Shown: positions 33,079-41,909 of the stretch, one piece after another
Numbering within the stretch: the first letter of the stretch is position 1
How the letters are laid out: the number at the start of each line of letters is the position of its first letter
NCBI GenBank assembly: GCA_023399155.1
Contig: JAEWQP010000012.1
Coordinates: 67,628 to 131,627, forward strand
Reading direction: 5' to 3'
DNA from: Verrucomicrobiota bacterium
GTDB taxonomy: Bacteria; Verrucomicrobiota; Verrucomicrobiia; Opitutales; Opitutaceae
DNA length: 64,000 nucleotides
Translations under genes and position numbers: made by a program
Notes under the pieces: model-generated
Seen by the model: only the letters and a program-made list of their open reading frames with translations
Told to the model about the DNA's origin: nothing
Database searches by the model: none

Positions 33079-35274
33079 ATGCACTCCCCCGAATCGGAGC
33101 CTTCCGCATCGCGTCCGACCCAGCCGGGCCGTGTGTCCGGACGCCGCAAGCCCGTGCCACCCGTGGTGCGCACGACCCGCGACTACCTGATCATGGTGCG
33201 CGAGCGGTGGTATTGGGGCCTGCTTGCCGGACTGCTCGTCGGCGGCATTCTCGCCGGACTCGAACTGCGGCGTCCGCCCTACTTCAGCACTTCGGCGCAA
33301 CTGCTTTTCGAGCGCCCCGGAGCGGCCCTTCGGGCGGCGGGCGGCGACGTCGCGGCCGACGCGGGCCTCGGAGCGGAGTTCGTGCGCCTGCGCAGCGCGC
33401 GGTTCCTCGACTACGTGGTGGCGTCGTTCACCCCGGCCCAGCTCGCGGCCATCCGGCAGCCGTATTTTCAGGCGGAACTCACCCCGGCTGAGCAGCCTTC
33501 GGCGCAGGCTGTGATCGCCCCCCGGCTGGTCATCGAGCAGGTCCGCGACGAGCCGATTGTGCGTGTCTGGGTCACGCACCGGGTGCCGGCGACGGCCAAG
33601 CTCATCGCAGATCAGTTCGCGCTGAGTTACATCAACTTCACCCGCGATCGCGCCGCGGAAAACGCCAACCAGTCATTGGAGTTTCTCCGCGAAGAAGAGC
33701 GCCGGCAGCGTCAACGCGTCGAGGAGGCCAATGCCGCGCTCCAGGTGTATCGCGATCAGCACAACGTGCCGATGCAGCGCGAAAGCGAGATGCTGCTCGC
33801 GCAAAAACTCCAGACGATCGGCACGCAGCTGCAGGAGGCCCGCAACACCCGGCTCGGGATCGAGTCGACCCTCCGCCAGATCGAATCGTTTCAGGAGTCG
33901 GGCAGGTACCTCGAGCAGATCTCGTACATCTCGTCCTACCGCACGGTGCCGACCCTGCAGCGGGAGATTGATGACCTCCGCTCGGAACGTGCCCAGCTCG
34001 AGCAGCGTTACCTGGAAAACCATCCTGCACTGAAGGCGAACACCCGCGCGATCGAATCCAAGACCGCGCTGCTCAACGAGGTGGTCACGATGGCCGTGAC
34101 CGAGCTGCGGGCCAGCTTTGAGCGGGCTCGTCGGCTCGAGGATGATCTCCAGCGCCAGTACTCGGACGAGGAGAAGCGCACCAAGGACCTCGCCTCTGTC
34201 ATCGAGGACTATCGTGTCCTCGAGCAGCAGGCCGAGCTCACGCGCGCGCATCACGCTCAAGTGCTCGACAGCCTGAACAAGGCCGGTTTGAGCGTTCCCC
34301 TCGACAGCCTGAAACTCTCGCTCCTCGAGCCGGCCCCCCTCCCCGACCGTCCGCTCGCGCCCGACGAGGTGAAAGCTGCCGTCCACGGCGGGAGCGCGTT
34401 TCTCGTGTTGCTGATCCTCGTGCCGATCCTGCTCGGCCTGATGGACAACCGCCTGACGGCGGCCTGGGAGATCGAGCAGTTCCTCGACCAGACCCTGCTC
34501 GGCGAGATTCCCGTTCTTTCCGGCGTTTCACGCGCGGACAAGGCGCACATCATGGCCCGGGAAGTCGACCACACCGCCTCGGAGGCGTTTCGCGGGATCT
34601 TCGGGCAGCTGCAGCTGAGTTCCTCCGTGCCCTACCCGAAGACCCTCCTGATCACCAGCACGGAGCCCGGTGAAGGCAAGAGCGTGGTCGCGAACAACCT
34701 CGCCGCCACCTTCGCCGCGCATGGAAAGAAGACGCTGCTCGTCGACTGCGACTTTCGCCGGCCCAACCTCCACCTGTATTACGGCAAGGATGATTCCGCG
34801 GGCGTGCTGCGCTGGCTCCGCGCCTCCGGTGGGAGGCCCGTCGGCGATCCCGAGGACGACGCGGACCTCGCCATCCTGGAGGTCAAGAGCGCGCTCTCGC
34901 TCCTGCGCGCGGGCGGCGAGCATCGTCGCGCCACCGAGGTCTTCGAGAACGAGGGTTTCGCGCGTCTGCTCAAGGCACTCAAGGGCCATTTCGACCTCGT
35001 GATCCTCGATACCCCGCCGCTCGGGGTCTTCCCCGATGCCATGCTCGCGGCCAACCATTGCGATGAGGCGCTGTTTGTCTGCCGCTTCAAGACGGTGAGC
35101 CGCGCCAAGGTCCGCCGCACGATCGAGCGCCTGGAGAAATCGACGACGCGCATCGCCGGCGTGGTGCTCAACGGCCTTCCCAGCGGGGGCCAGTCTGCCT
35201 ACTACGACTATTACGGCTACGGCTCGAATCAGTCGAAGCACTACAAGGCCTATTACTCGCAGAAGCGCACCTGA
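33079..35274 (+). CDS. Wzc-like polysaccharide co-polymerase and BY-tyrosine kinase
   Basis: 731 residues. Wzz-like N-terminus with TM1 (about 45-63), a long coiled-coil periplasmic domain (about 190-420), TM2 (about 436-455, AFLVLLILVPILLGLMDN), then a fused BY-kinase: Walker A STEPGEGKSVVANNLA (about 526), Walker A' LLVDCDFRRPN, Walker B DLVILDTPPLG (about 639), and a tyrosine-rich tail with nine Tyr in the last 25 residues (YYDYYGYG, YKAYY). It controls chain length and export through autophosphorylation. No glycosyltransferases are in the window, so the polymer is unknown. Confidence 0.94.
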   Translation: MHSPESEPSASRPTQPGRVSGRRKPVPPVVRTTRDYLIMVRERWYWGLLAGLLVGGILAGLELRRPPYFSTSAQLLFERPGAALRAAGGDVAADAGLGAEFVRLRSARFLDYVVASFTPAQLAAIRQPYFQAELTPAEQPSAQAVIAPRLVIEQVRDEPIVRVWVTHRVPATAKLIADQFALSYINFTRDRAAENANQSLEFLREEERRQRQRVEEANAALQVYRDQHNVPMQRESEMLLAQKLQTIGTQLQEARNTRLGIESTLRQIESFQESGRYLEQISYISSYRTVPTLQREIDDLRSERAQLEQRYLENHPALKANTRAIESKTALLNEVVTMAVTELRASFERARRLEDDLQRQYSDEEKRTKDLASVIEDYRVLEQQAELTRAHHAQVLDSLNKAGLSVPLDSLKLSLLEPAPLPDRPLAPDEVKAAVHGGSAFLVLLILVPILLGLMDNRLTAAWEIEQFLDQTLLGEIPVLSGVSRADKAHIMAREVDHTASEAFRGIFGQLQLSSSVPYPKTLLITSTEPGEGKSVVANNLAATFAAHGKKTLLVDCDFRRPNLHLYYGKDDSAGVLRWLRASGGRPVGDPEDDADLAILEVKSALSLLRAGGEHRRATEVFENEGFARLLKALKGHFDLVILDTPPLGVFPDAMLAANHCDEALFVCRFKTVSRAKVRRTIERLEKSTTRIAGVVLNGLPSGGQSAYYDYYGYGSNQSKHYKAYYSQKRT

Positions 35275-35442
35275 GCCGCCGCGCCGTCGCGCGGCGTCGG
35301 GCACCCTGCCGCGCGGCAGCGCGCTCCGCCGCAAACGGTTTTCCACCGCCCCTGAGCCGCGCGACCGTTGGACCGGCGCGGGCCGCGTTTCCCCTTTCTC
35401 CGGCGCAGCGGCTCTGCTTGTGTGCCACCACTTCGGTTGCCC

Positions 35443-36540
35443 ATGAATAAACTCCGAGCCGGTATCATTGGCTGCGGTGCGATCAGCCCCGCCTATCTCA
35501 AGGGATGTGCGATCTACGACTCGCTGGAGATCGTCGCCTGCGCCGACCTCGACCTTGCACGTGCCCGCGCGCGCGCGGCCGAGTTTCAAGTGCCTCGTGC
35601 GCTCACCGTCGATGGGCTTCTCGCCGATCCGGAAGTCGAGCTGGTCATCAATCTCACCGTGCCCCAGGCCCACGCGCCGGTCTGCCGGGCGGTGCTGGAG
35701 GCCGGGAAACACGTCTATGTTGAGAAACCGCTGGCGTTGAATCGGGCGGACGCGACCTCCCTTCTCGCCCTCGCCGCCCAGCGCGGCCTGCGGATCGGCT
35801 GCGCGCCGGATACCTTCCTCGGAGCCGGCCAGCAGACCTGCCGGCACGCCATCGACGAAGGCCTGATCGGCACGCCGGTGGCCGCTGTCGCCTTCTGCTG
35901 CGGCCACGGGCACGAAAGCTGGCACCCCAGCCCACAGTTCTATTACCAGAAGGGCGGCGGGCCGCTGTTTGACATGGGACCGTACTACCTCACGGCGCTG
36001 GTCAACCTGCTCGGGCCGGTCCGTCGCGTCGCCGCCTCCACGCGAACGACATTCCCCACCCGCACGATCACGAGCCAGCCTCTGGCCGGGACGGTGATCC
36101 CGGTGGAAACACCGACCCATCTTGCGGGAACGGTCGACTTCGCCTCGGGCGTGGTCGCGACGATGGTGATGAGCTTTGATGTCTGGCATCATCAGCTTCC
36201 GCGCATCGAGATTTATGGCAGTGAAGGCTCGCTCGTCGTGCCGGACCCGAATCACTTCGACGGCACGGTTCTGGTACGTCGATCCGGCGAGGCCACATGG
36301 CGCGAGGTCACGCCGCGCCATGCCGCCGGCATCGGGCGCGGCACGGGCGCGGCCGATATGGCAGCGGCGATCCGCTCGGGTCGGGCGCATCGCGCGAGCG
36401 GCACGCTCGCGGCCCACGTGGTCGACGCCATGCAGGCATTCGAGGAATCGTCGGACACGGGCGCGCATGTGATCCTCGGCAGCGCCGCCGAAAGGCCCGC
36501 GCCCATGCCCGCCGGACTCGCCGCGGGCGTGCTCGATTGA
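35443..36540 (+). CDS. Gfo/Idh/MocA-family NAD(P)-dependent oxidoreductase
   Basis: 365 residues. Rossmann start RAGIIGCGAISPAYLKGC, then the family signature EKPLALNRADA (Lys of the EKP motif), and a C-terminal alpha/beta domain (GGGPLFDMGPYYLTALVNLLG, typical GG.l.D.G.H position with Tyr). Likely oxidises or reduces a sugar or sugar derivative. ATG 35443; the open frame upstream lacks a plausible start. Lies 170 bp after the Wzc-like gene; may belong to polysaccharide or sugar metabolism, which is inference. Confidence 0.9.
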   Translation: MNKLRAGIIGCGAISPAYLKGCAIYDSLEIVACADLDLARARARAAEFQVPRALTVDGLLADPEVELVINLTVPQAHAPVCRAVLEAGKHVYVEKPLALNRADATSLLALAAQRGLRIGCAPDTFLGAGQQTCRHAIDEGLIGTPVAAVAFCCGHGHESWHPSPQFYYQKGGGPLFDMGPYYLTALVNLLGPVRRVAASTRTTFPTRTITSQPLAGTVIPVETPTHLAGTVDFASGVVATMVMSFDVWHHQLPRIEIYGSEGSLVVPDPNHFDGTVLVRRSGEATWREVTPRHAAGIGRGTGAADMAAAIRSGRAHRASGTLAAHVVDAMQAFEESSDTGAHVILGSAAERPAPMPAGLAAGVLD

Positions 36541-36647
36541 GCCGATCAAGGTTCGCCCGAGCGGCGAGCGCTTGATCCACCTCATCGCGCGTTGCGCGAC
36601 TGCGCGGTCGTCGGCGGTTGCGCCTGCGTCGGGTCGGCGATGTCCGC

Positions 36648-36872
36648 TCAGGCGAGCGTATCCAGAAGCGATCCGAGGATCTGATCGACCGTACGGGCGG
36701 TCACCGCGTTGGCGGTGACCATCACCTCGGCCTGGATCTGCTGCACGACGTTCTCCGGGCTCACGTCGCCCTCGGCCACGCGCGCCGCCGCGGTATTGAG
36801 TTGTTGCATACCACGCTGCATGCCCTGGAGCGGGGCCGCGAGCAGACCGGATGAGCCGACGGCGGAGATCAT
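36648..36872 (-). CDS. Minimal flagellar axial-like (D0-type) small protein
   Basis: 74 residues, wholly helical. The start MISAVGSSGLLAAPLQGMQRGMQQLNTAAARVAEGD resembles the N-terminal D0 of rod/hook proteins (ss.l.aa...l...a.NiAN). The end VQQIQAEVMVTANAVTARTVDQILGSLLDTLA resembles their C-terminal D0 (m..q..y.aNa.vi.t.d.ml..ll.i). Everything between is missing. ATG 36872 has no Shine-Dalgarno but an AT-rich TTATAT before it. No flagellar genes are nearby. Alternative: an unrelated small helical protein. Confidence 0.6.
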   Translation of the reverse strand: MISAVGSSGLLAAPLQGMQRGMQQLNTAAARVAEGDVSPENVVQQIQAEVMVTANAVTARTVDQILGSLLDTLA

Positions 36873-37017
36873 ATAACAAAGGTGTCCATTCCACCATCGG
36901 CCGCCGGGTGCGGGCCCCACATGGGGAATATGCCCCGACTTGGCTGGGCAGAAATCCACCGACGCGGCGCCGCCAGGCGTCACACCGGTGTCGATCGGCG
37001 GGTCGCCCGGGCGTCGA

Positions 37018-37275
37018 TCAGGCGGATCTGAGTTGCGGCAGGCGGGCGCGCAGCTCGGCATCGCGCATCGCGTCGCTCACCGCGAGGAAACCCGGGCTGT
37101 GCCGGCGCGTATCCGTCAGTTGCGCATAGCTGTGCCAGAGGCCGTCGATTTCGAGACTCACCGAGATCTCATCGCGCATCCATTCGCCGGGGCCGGACTC
37201 CCGCCAGCCTGCCTCGATCGCCTCGCGGCCCGGACGGTGCCGGGGATGCGTGGCCAGTATCGCCTTGGAAACCAT
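37018..37275 (-). CDS. Hypothetical 85-aa protein
   Basis: 85 residues (RESGPGEWMRDEISVSLEIDGLWHSYAQLTDTRRHSPGFLAVSDAMRDAELRARLPQL). No recognised family, signal or membrane span. Supported by a strong Shine-Dalgarno, GGGAGG, nine bases before ATG 37275, unusual in this window. On the same strand as the 74-aa helical gene, 145 bp upstream of it. Divergent from purA; the 270 bp to purA holds no other gene. Confidence 0.6.
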   Translation of the reverse strand: MVSKAILATHPRHRPGREAIEAGWRESGPGEWMRDEISVSLEIDGLWHSYAQLTDTRRHSPGFLAVSDAMRDAELRARLPQLRSA

Positions 37276-37545
37276 ATAACCTCCCGAGTTGCTGTTGAAC
37301 TGTGCGCTCGCGGTTCAGCATCCGGAATGCCGCGACGCAGGACGGGCGCGCGCGCGTCCTTCTATGAACCGGATGACATGTTGCTCGTGCCGCCCGTAAG
37401 GCTGGCTGATGGCCCTGACGGCCGGCCCGATAGGCTGCCCGACACTGGGACGAAGTGGTTTTTGCATTGCTCCGGCCCCCGCGCCCCACTTCTTCCTCAA
37501 CGGCAACAGGGGTTTGCGCTCCGTTGCCTCAGTCTCGCAAACGCC

Positions 37546-39087
37546 ATGTCCCTGATACCTTTCTCCAGCCAGCTCATCGCCGACGTCGGCATCTCCACCG
37601 GCGACGAGGGCAAGGGCCGCCTCATCCCGGAAATCGTCAACGAGCTCCGCCATACTGCCGGCACGGAAGCCCCTGTGGCGATGGTGCTGAAGGTCAACGG
37701 CGGGGCCAACTCCGGCCACACGGCTGGCGGTGTGAAGCTCAACCTCCTGCCGTCCGGCGTCGTCGAGCCCAGCGTGGGCTACCTCGGCATTGGCGCCGGC
37801 GTGGTCGCTGATCCGCGCAAGTTTTGGTGGGAGATCCGGCCCCTGGAGCACCGCGGATTTCGCACCCTCACGCGGCTCGCCATCGATGAGCGCGCGATGG
37901 TCTCGGACCTGACCCACCGCCTGCTCGACCTCGCCGGCGAGGACTATCGCGTGGCTGTCCTGGGCGAGGAACCGCGCGGCTCGACCGGCCGCGGAATCTC
38001 CCCCGCGTTCTGCGAGGAGACCGGCCACTGGCAGATCCATTACGCTGAGTTCCTGGGCCGCCGCGAGGATTTCGCGCGCAAGCTCGCCCAGCGCGCCGAT
38101 CGCGCCGTGCGCACGATCCAGCATGTCTACCGCGTGAGCGAGGCGACGTGGCATGGTTTCTTCGAGAAACTCACCACCGCCGAACTTCGCGCCAATGCCG
38201 ACGCCATCCAGGCCGGGGTGTTTGCCCCCGAGGAGTTCGACTTCGTTCGCTTCCGCGGGGCCCAGCCGTTCACCCTGAATCTCGATGTGCTCACGGAAGT
38301 CTACTGGCAGGCCGGCACCGCTCTGGGCCCGCGCATCGTCGACATCCGCGAACTGGTCCTGCGCGAGACCGCGGCGGGTCGGACGATCATCGGCGAGTTC
38401 GGCCAGGCCTACTGGCTGGACAAGCGTCATGGCTTTTCCCCGACAGCCTCGCACACGTTCACGCCGGAGTTCTTCCAGTCGGCCAACATCCCGGTGCAGC
38501 CGATCCACACCTTCGGCGTGGCCAAGGCCTACGACACCAAGGTCGGCACGCATCTGTTCCTGACGCAGATGGACGACGCGCACCCGCTCACGCCCCTGCT
38601 CAAGCAGATCGAGTTCGGCACGAGCACGGGACGGCAGCGCATGGTCGGCTGGTACGATGCCGTGGAAAAGGGCGACGCGCTGCGCTACGGAGGTTACCAG
38701 GACCTCATGATCAACAAGATCGATGCGCTCACGCACCGTGGCAGCTGGAACGGCGATCTTCTGCTCTGCTACGCCTACCGCGACAAGTCGGGTCGGATGT
38801 ACCACCACGTGCCGCGCAACGACGAGATTCGCCGCTCTCTTTCGCCGGTCTACCGCTCCTATAAGGGTTGGAGCGAGGACATCAGCCAGGTGCGCTCCTT
38901 CGGCGACCTGCCCGCCAATGCGCGCGCCTACGTGGGCGGCATGGTGAAGGCGATCGTCGAGGCTGCCTACCACGGCGAAGCACGGCCCGGGCGCCTCCCC
39001 AATCTCCGCTACCTCGGCGTCGGCCCGGAGCCATCCCAGATCATCAAGGATCTCCCGCCCACCCCCGAACTGATCAAGCTCGGCTGA
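37546..39087 (+). CDS. purA: Adenylosuccinate synthetase family protein, divergent
   Basis: 513 residues against about 430 for E. coli PurA. Core motifs remain: P-loop GDEGKGRLIPE, GGANSGHTAGG (catalytic His), GSTGRGISPAF, and FGTSTGRQRMVGWYDAVEKGDALRYGGYQDLMINKIDAL for GATTGRRRRTGWLD. Divergences: the leading strand reads LIADVGISTGDEGKGR instead of VVLGTQWGDEGKGK, the IMP/Asp loop is GRQRM rather than GRRRR, and FEGAQG is FGQAYWLDKRHG. It probably converts IMP plus aspartate to adenylosuccinate, but a second, canonical PurA elsewhere would make this a paralogue with another job. Start ATG 37546. Confidence 0.8.
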   Translation: MSLIPFSSQLIADVGISTGDEGKGRLIPEIVNELRHTAGTEAPVAMVLKVNGGANSGHTAGGVKLNLLPSGVVEPSVGYLGIGAGVVADPRKFWWEIRPLEHRGFRTLTRLAIDERAMVSDLTHRLLDLAGEDYRVAVLGEEPRGSTGRGISPAFCEETGHWQIHYAEFLGRREDFARKLAQRADRAVRTIQHVYRVSEATWHGFFEKLTTAELRANADAIQAGVFAPEEFDFVRFRGAQPFTLNLDVLTEVYWQAGTALGPRIVDIRELVLRETAAGRTIIGEFGQAYWLDKRHGFSPTASHTFTPEFFQSANIPVQPIHTFGVAKAYDTKVGTHLFLTQMDDAHPLTPLLKQIEFGTSTGRQRMVGWYDAVEKGDALRYGGYQDLMINKIDALTHRGSWNGDLLLCYAYRDKSGRMYHHVPRNDEIRRSLSPVYRSYKGWSEDISQVRSFGDLPANARAYVGGMVKAIVEAAYHGEARPGRLPNLRYLGVGPEPSQIIKDLPPTPELIKLG

Positions 39088-39145
39088 GAGCGCGGCGGCA
39101 CAACGCGTTTGCCGCGCGCGGGCTGTCGGGGGCACCGTGCGGGGC

Positions 39146-40063
39146 ATGATCCGCTTGATCACAAGAATCGCTCTCGCCGTGACGATGACCGCCGCTGTTG
39201 CGTCCGGAACCGAGGAACGCGTCGAACTCTGGCCGGCCGGCACCGCGGGCGGTCCACCCGCGCGGACTCCCGAGCAAGTCACCACAACAGACGGCTGGAC
39301 GCGGTCGACCAATGTCGAGGTGCCCTACTTCACCGTGCACCGTGCCCCACCGTCGGAAGAGCCCGCGCCCGCCGTGGTGGTGGTGCCGGGCGGCGGCTAC
39401 GCGATCCTGGCGTTCAAGCACGAAGGCACGGATGTGGCCCGCTGGCTCAACGAGCGCGGCATTTCCGCGTTTGTCCTGCGCTACCGCCACGGGCGCGACC
39501 GTCACCCCGCTCCGCTCCGCGACGTGCTCCGCGCGCTCCGCATCGTGCGTTCGCAGGCTGCGGCGTATTCGGTTGCTCCCGACAAGATCGGCGTGATGGG
39601 GTTCTCGGCCGGCGGACACCTCGCCTCGACCGCCGCGACGCTGTTCGATGGTCCCGAGGGGCGCGGAGGCGACGCGCTCGACGCGGTGAGCGCGCGCCCG
39701 GATTTCGCGGTGCTCATCTACCCGGTGATCACCCTGGAAGCGCCCCACGCCCACGCCGGTTCGAGAGAGTCACTCCTCGGGCCCGCAGCCGATCCGGGGC
39801 TGGTGCTTGGGCTTTCGACGCACACGCGCGTCACCCCGCGCACGCCGCCGCTGTTTCTCCTCCACGCCGAGGACGACGAGGTCGTCCCCGTCGAGAATAT
39901 CCGCCTGATGTACGACGCGGCTACCCGCGCGCGGGTTCCCGTGGAGATGCACCTCTTCGAGAAAGGTGGCCATGGCTTTGGAATGCGTCCCGACGCGGGT
40001 GCCGTCGCACTCTGGCCTGCGCTGGTCCACGGCTGGCTCCGTCAGCGCGGCCTCGCGCCCTGA
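39146..40063 (+). CDS. Exported alpha/beta hydrolase (BD-FAE/xylan esterase-like)
   Basis: 305 residues. Signal peptide MIRLITRIALAVTMTAAVASG. Oxyanion motif VVVPGGGYAILAF (family HGGG position), nucleophile elbow GVMGFSAGGHLAS, Asp in LLHAEDDEVVP and His in FEKGGHGFGM. The motifs and WLNERGISAFVLRYR fit exported acetylxylan or feruloyl esterase-like hydrolases. Probably acts on plant polysaccharide acyl groups in the periplasm. ATG 39146 is preferred to GTG 39137. Confidence 0.9.
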   Translation: MIRLITRIALAVTMTAAVASGTEERVELWPAGTAGGPPARTPEQVTTTDGWTRSTNVEVPYFTVHRAPPSEEPAPAVVVVPGGGYAILAFKHEGTDVARWLNERGISAFVLRYRHGRDRHPAPLRDVLRALRIVRSQAAAYSVAPDKIGVMGFSAGGHLASTAATLFDGPEGRGGDALDAVSARPDFAVLIYPVITLEAPHAHAGSRESLLGPAADPGLVLGLSTHTRVTPRTPPLFLLHAEDDEVVPVENIRLMYDAATRARVPVEMHLFEKGGHGFGMRPDAGAVALWPALVHGWLRQRGLAP

Positions 40064-40291
40064 ACAACCACCGCAAATCCCTGGGCACGACCGGCCCGGG
40101 TGCAGCGTGCTGTCTGTCGACCTCTCATCAAGCGATCGTTGCCAGGCAAGTGCTGCACGGATGGCAGGCCTCAGTCGCCACCGGGGCGGAACCCGAATCC
40201 CGTCGACGAATCCGGTTCGCGCGCGGCCCGACACGGCGGGTCGCCGCAGAAATCGCTTCGCAGTCTTCCCCGCGGCGTATTCCCTGCCGGT

Positions 40292-41425
40292 ATGTCAGCC
40301 CCCGTAACGCGCTGGATGGCCGCAGGCGCCTGGCTGGTTCTCGCCAGCCTCGCCGCACGCGCCAACGAGTCATCCTCCGGATACCCGCCGGCGCACCTCA
40401 CGACCGAGCGAGCCGCCGAGGACGCATTGCCGGCCGGTCTCTATGCGCGATTCGAAACCGCGCGTGGAAGGATCGTGGCCCGACTGCACGCCGAGTCCGC
40501 GCCGCTCGCGGTCGCGAATTTCGTCGGACTCGCCGAAGGCACGGTCGCGTTCGAACACCGACCCGTCGGACAACCGTTCTATGACGGGCTTCGCTTTCAT
40601 CGGGTGGTCGACGGCTTCGTCGTGCAAGGCGGCGATCCGCTCGGAAGCGGTGAGGGAGGGCCTGGATACACCATTGCCGACGAGTTCACCCCGCGGCTGA
40701 AACACGATGCGGCCGGTGTGCTCGCCCTGGCCAATGACGGCCCGAACACGAATGGTTCGCAGTTTTATTTCACCCTGAGCGCGGCCAATCGCCTCAACTA
40801 CAAACACACGGTCTTCGGACGCGTCGTGCAGGGCCTCGACGTGCTCGCCCTGATCCGAGCGGGCGACGTGCTGGAGCGCGTCCGGATCCTCCGAGTGGGC
40901 GATGAGGCGGGCGCGTTTCGTGTCGATGACGAGGTGCTCGGGCGCTTGCGTGCCGCCGTCGCGCCCATCCCGCCGCGCCATGCCGCGCTCCCGCGGCTTT
41001 TCGCGAATGAAGCCAGACTCGACCTGCCGGCGTTTTATCCCGCCTGGCTCAACGACAAGCTCCATCACTACGCAGAGGTGCGCGGCATCTCGCTCTTCGT
41101 GCGAATCGTGCACCACTTCGAGGGAGCGACAGACGAACTCGCGATATCGGGGGCCCTGGCCGGTCTGCACGAAGGCCTCGCGCAGCGCGATCCGCGTTCG
41201 GCGACGCTGGTCTACACGACGGAGGACCGCCGCTGGCACCTCTGGCTCGGCGACGGCCTCTTCGGACCGCTGGGCGCGAGTCCTGATCGCATCGCGGCTG
41301 TGAAGGCGCAACTCCTCGCAGGTGCCGTCGCGCAGACGCAAGCTGGATTTCCTCGCCGGGCGATCGATGCAGCCGTGACCGACTTGATTGAAGCCCTCGA
41401 CCGAGGAGAGGTGCGCGGTCCATAG
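40292..41425 (+). CDS. Exported cyclophilin-type peptidyl-prolyl isomerase with extra C-terminal domain
   Basis: 377 residues. Signal peptide to about AARA. Cyclophilin domain (about 45-200): FYDGLRFHRVVDGFVVQGGDPLGSGEGGPGYTIADEF, ALANDGPNTNGSQFYFTL, LNYKHTVFGRVVQGLDVL. The remaining 165 residues form a second domain whose LNDKLHHYAEVRGISLFVRIV... ATLVYTTEDRRWHLWLGDGLFGPLG recalls the TPM fold (NGVLL, R-x-G-GLE), a weak match. Folding helper in the periplasm; the pairing is unusual. ATG 40292. Confidence 0.88.
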   Translation: MSAPVTRWMAAGAWLVLASLAARANESSSGYPPAHLTTERAAEDALPAGLYARFETARGRIVARLHAESAPLAVANFVGLAEGTVAFEHRPVGQPFYDGLRFHRVVDGFVVQGGDPLGSGEGGPGYTIADEFTPRLKHDAAGVLALANDGPNTNGSQFYFTLSAANRLNYKHTVFGRVVQGLDVLALIRAGDVLERVRILRVGDEAGAFRVDDEVLGRLRAAVAPIPPRHAALPRLFANEARLDLPAFYPAWLNDKLHHYAEVRGISLFVRIVHHFEGATDELAISGALAGLHEGLAQRDPRSATLVYTTEDRRWHLWLGDGLFGPLGASPDRIAAVKAQLLAGAVAQTQAGFPRRAIDAAVTDLIEALDRGEVRGP

Positions 41426-41546
41426 CACAACCGGCCCGCAGGCCTCTCCTGCCCCGTTCGCCTCACGTGCAATTACCTCGTTGCCGGGCGGCGTCTCGCA
41501 TTTCATCCCCTGCGCTGGCGGACGATGAACGACTCTGCCCGAGGCC

Positions 41547-41909
41547 ATGTCACCCACACCGCGCCGCACCCTGCCCACCCCCTTTCTGGCCGGAGCGTTC
41601 TTCCTGCTGGTGCAGGTGATCGTCGCCGTGGTGCATGCCTTTTCGGACAACCGCCTCTTTGACTATACCCCTTATTCGGGACTGACCGCTTATCGCCTGA
41701 ACGTATCGGTCGCCGGAGAACCGCTCACCGATCAGGCCGTGCGTGCGCGCTACGGCATCCCGTTTCGCGGCCGTCTCGAACTCACGCCCGCCGCGATCCA
41801 ACGCCTCGTGGTGTGGCGCGAAGGTGAGCCCGACGGCGACACCTTTGTCCGGTTGCATGTCTCGCGCAGACGCGGGCCCGAGCAAATCTGGTTGTGGCCG
41901 CAGCAATGA
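41547..41909 (+). CDS. Hypothetical single-span membrane protein
   Basis: 120 residues. One membrane helix (about 13-31, LAGAFFLLVQVIVAVVHAF) then a periplasmic part (DYTPYSGLTAYRLNVSVAGEPLTDQAVRARYGIPFRGRLELTPAAIQRLVVWRE). No known family. Its stop overlaps the next start as ATGA, so it is cotranslated with the polytopic membrane protein that follows and probably works with it. Confidence 0.7.
   Translation: MSPTPRRTLPTPFLAGAFFLLVQVIVAVVHAFSDNRLFDYTPYSGLTAYRLNVSVAGEPLTDQAVRARYGIPFRGRLELTPAAIQRLVVWREGEPDGDTFVRLHVSRRRGPEQIWLWPQQ

Noticed and set aside
34528..36897. 789-codon minus-strand open frame opposite the Wzc-like and oxidoreductase genes
   Set aside because: Arg/Gly-rich shadow of two well-supported plus-strand genes; no motif or start context.
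37315..39312. 665-codon minus-strand frame opposite purA
   Set aside because: GC-skewed antisense frame of a recognised enzyme; composition (H, R, D, E, G) typical of shadows.
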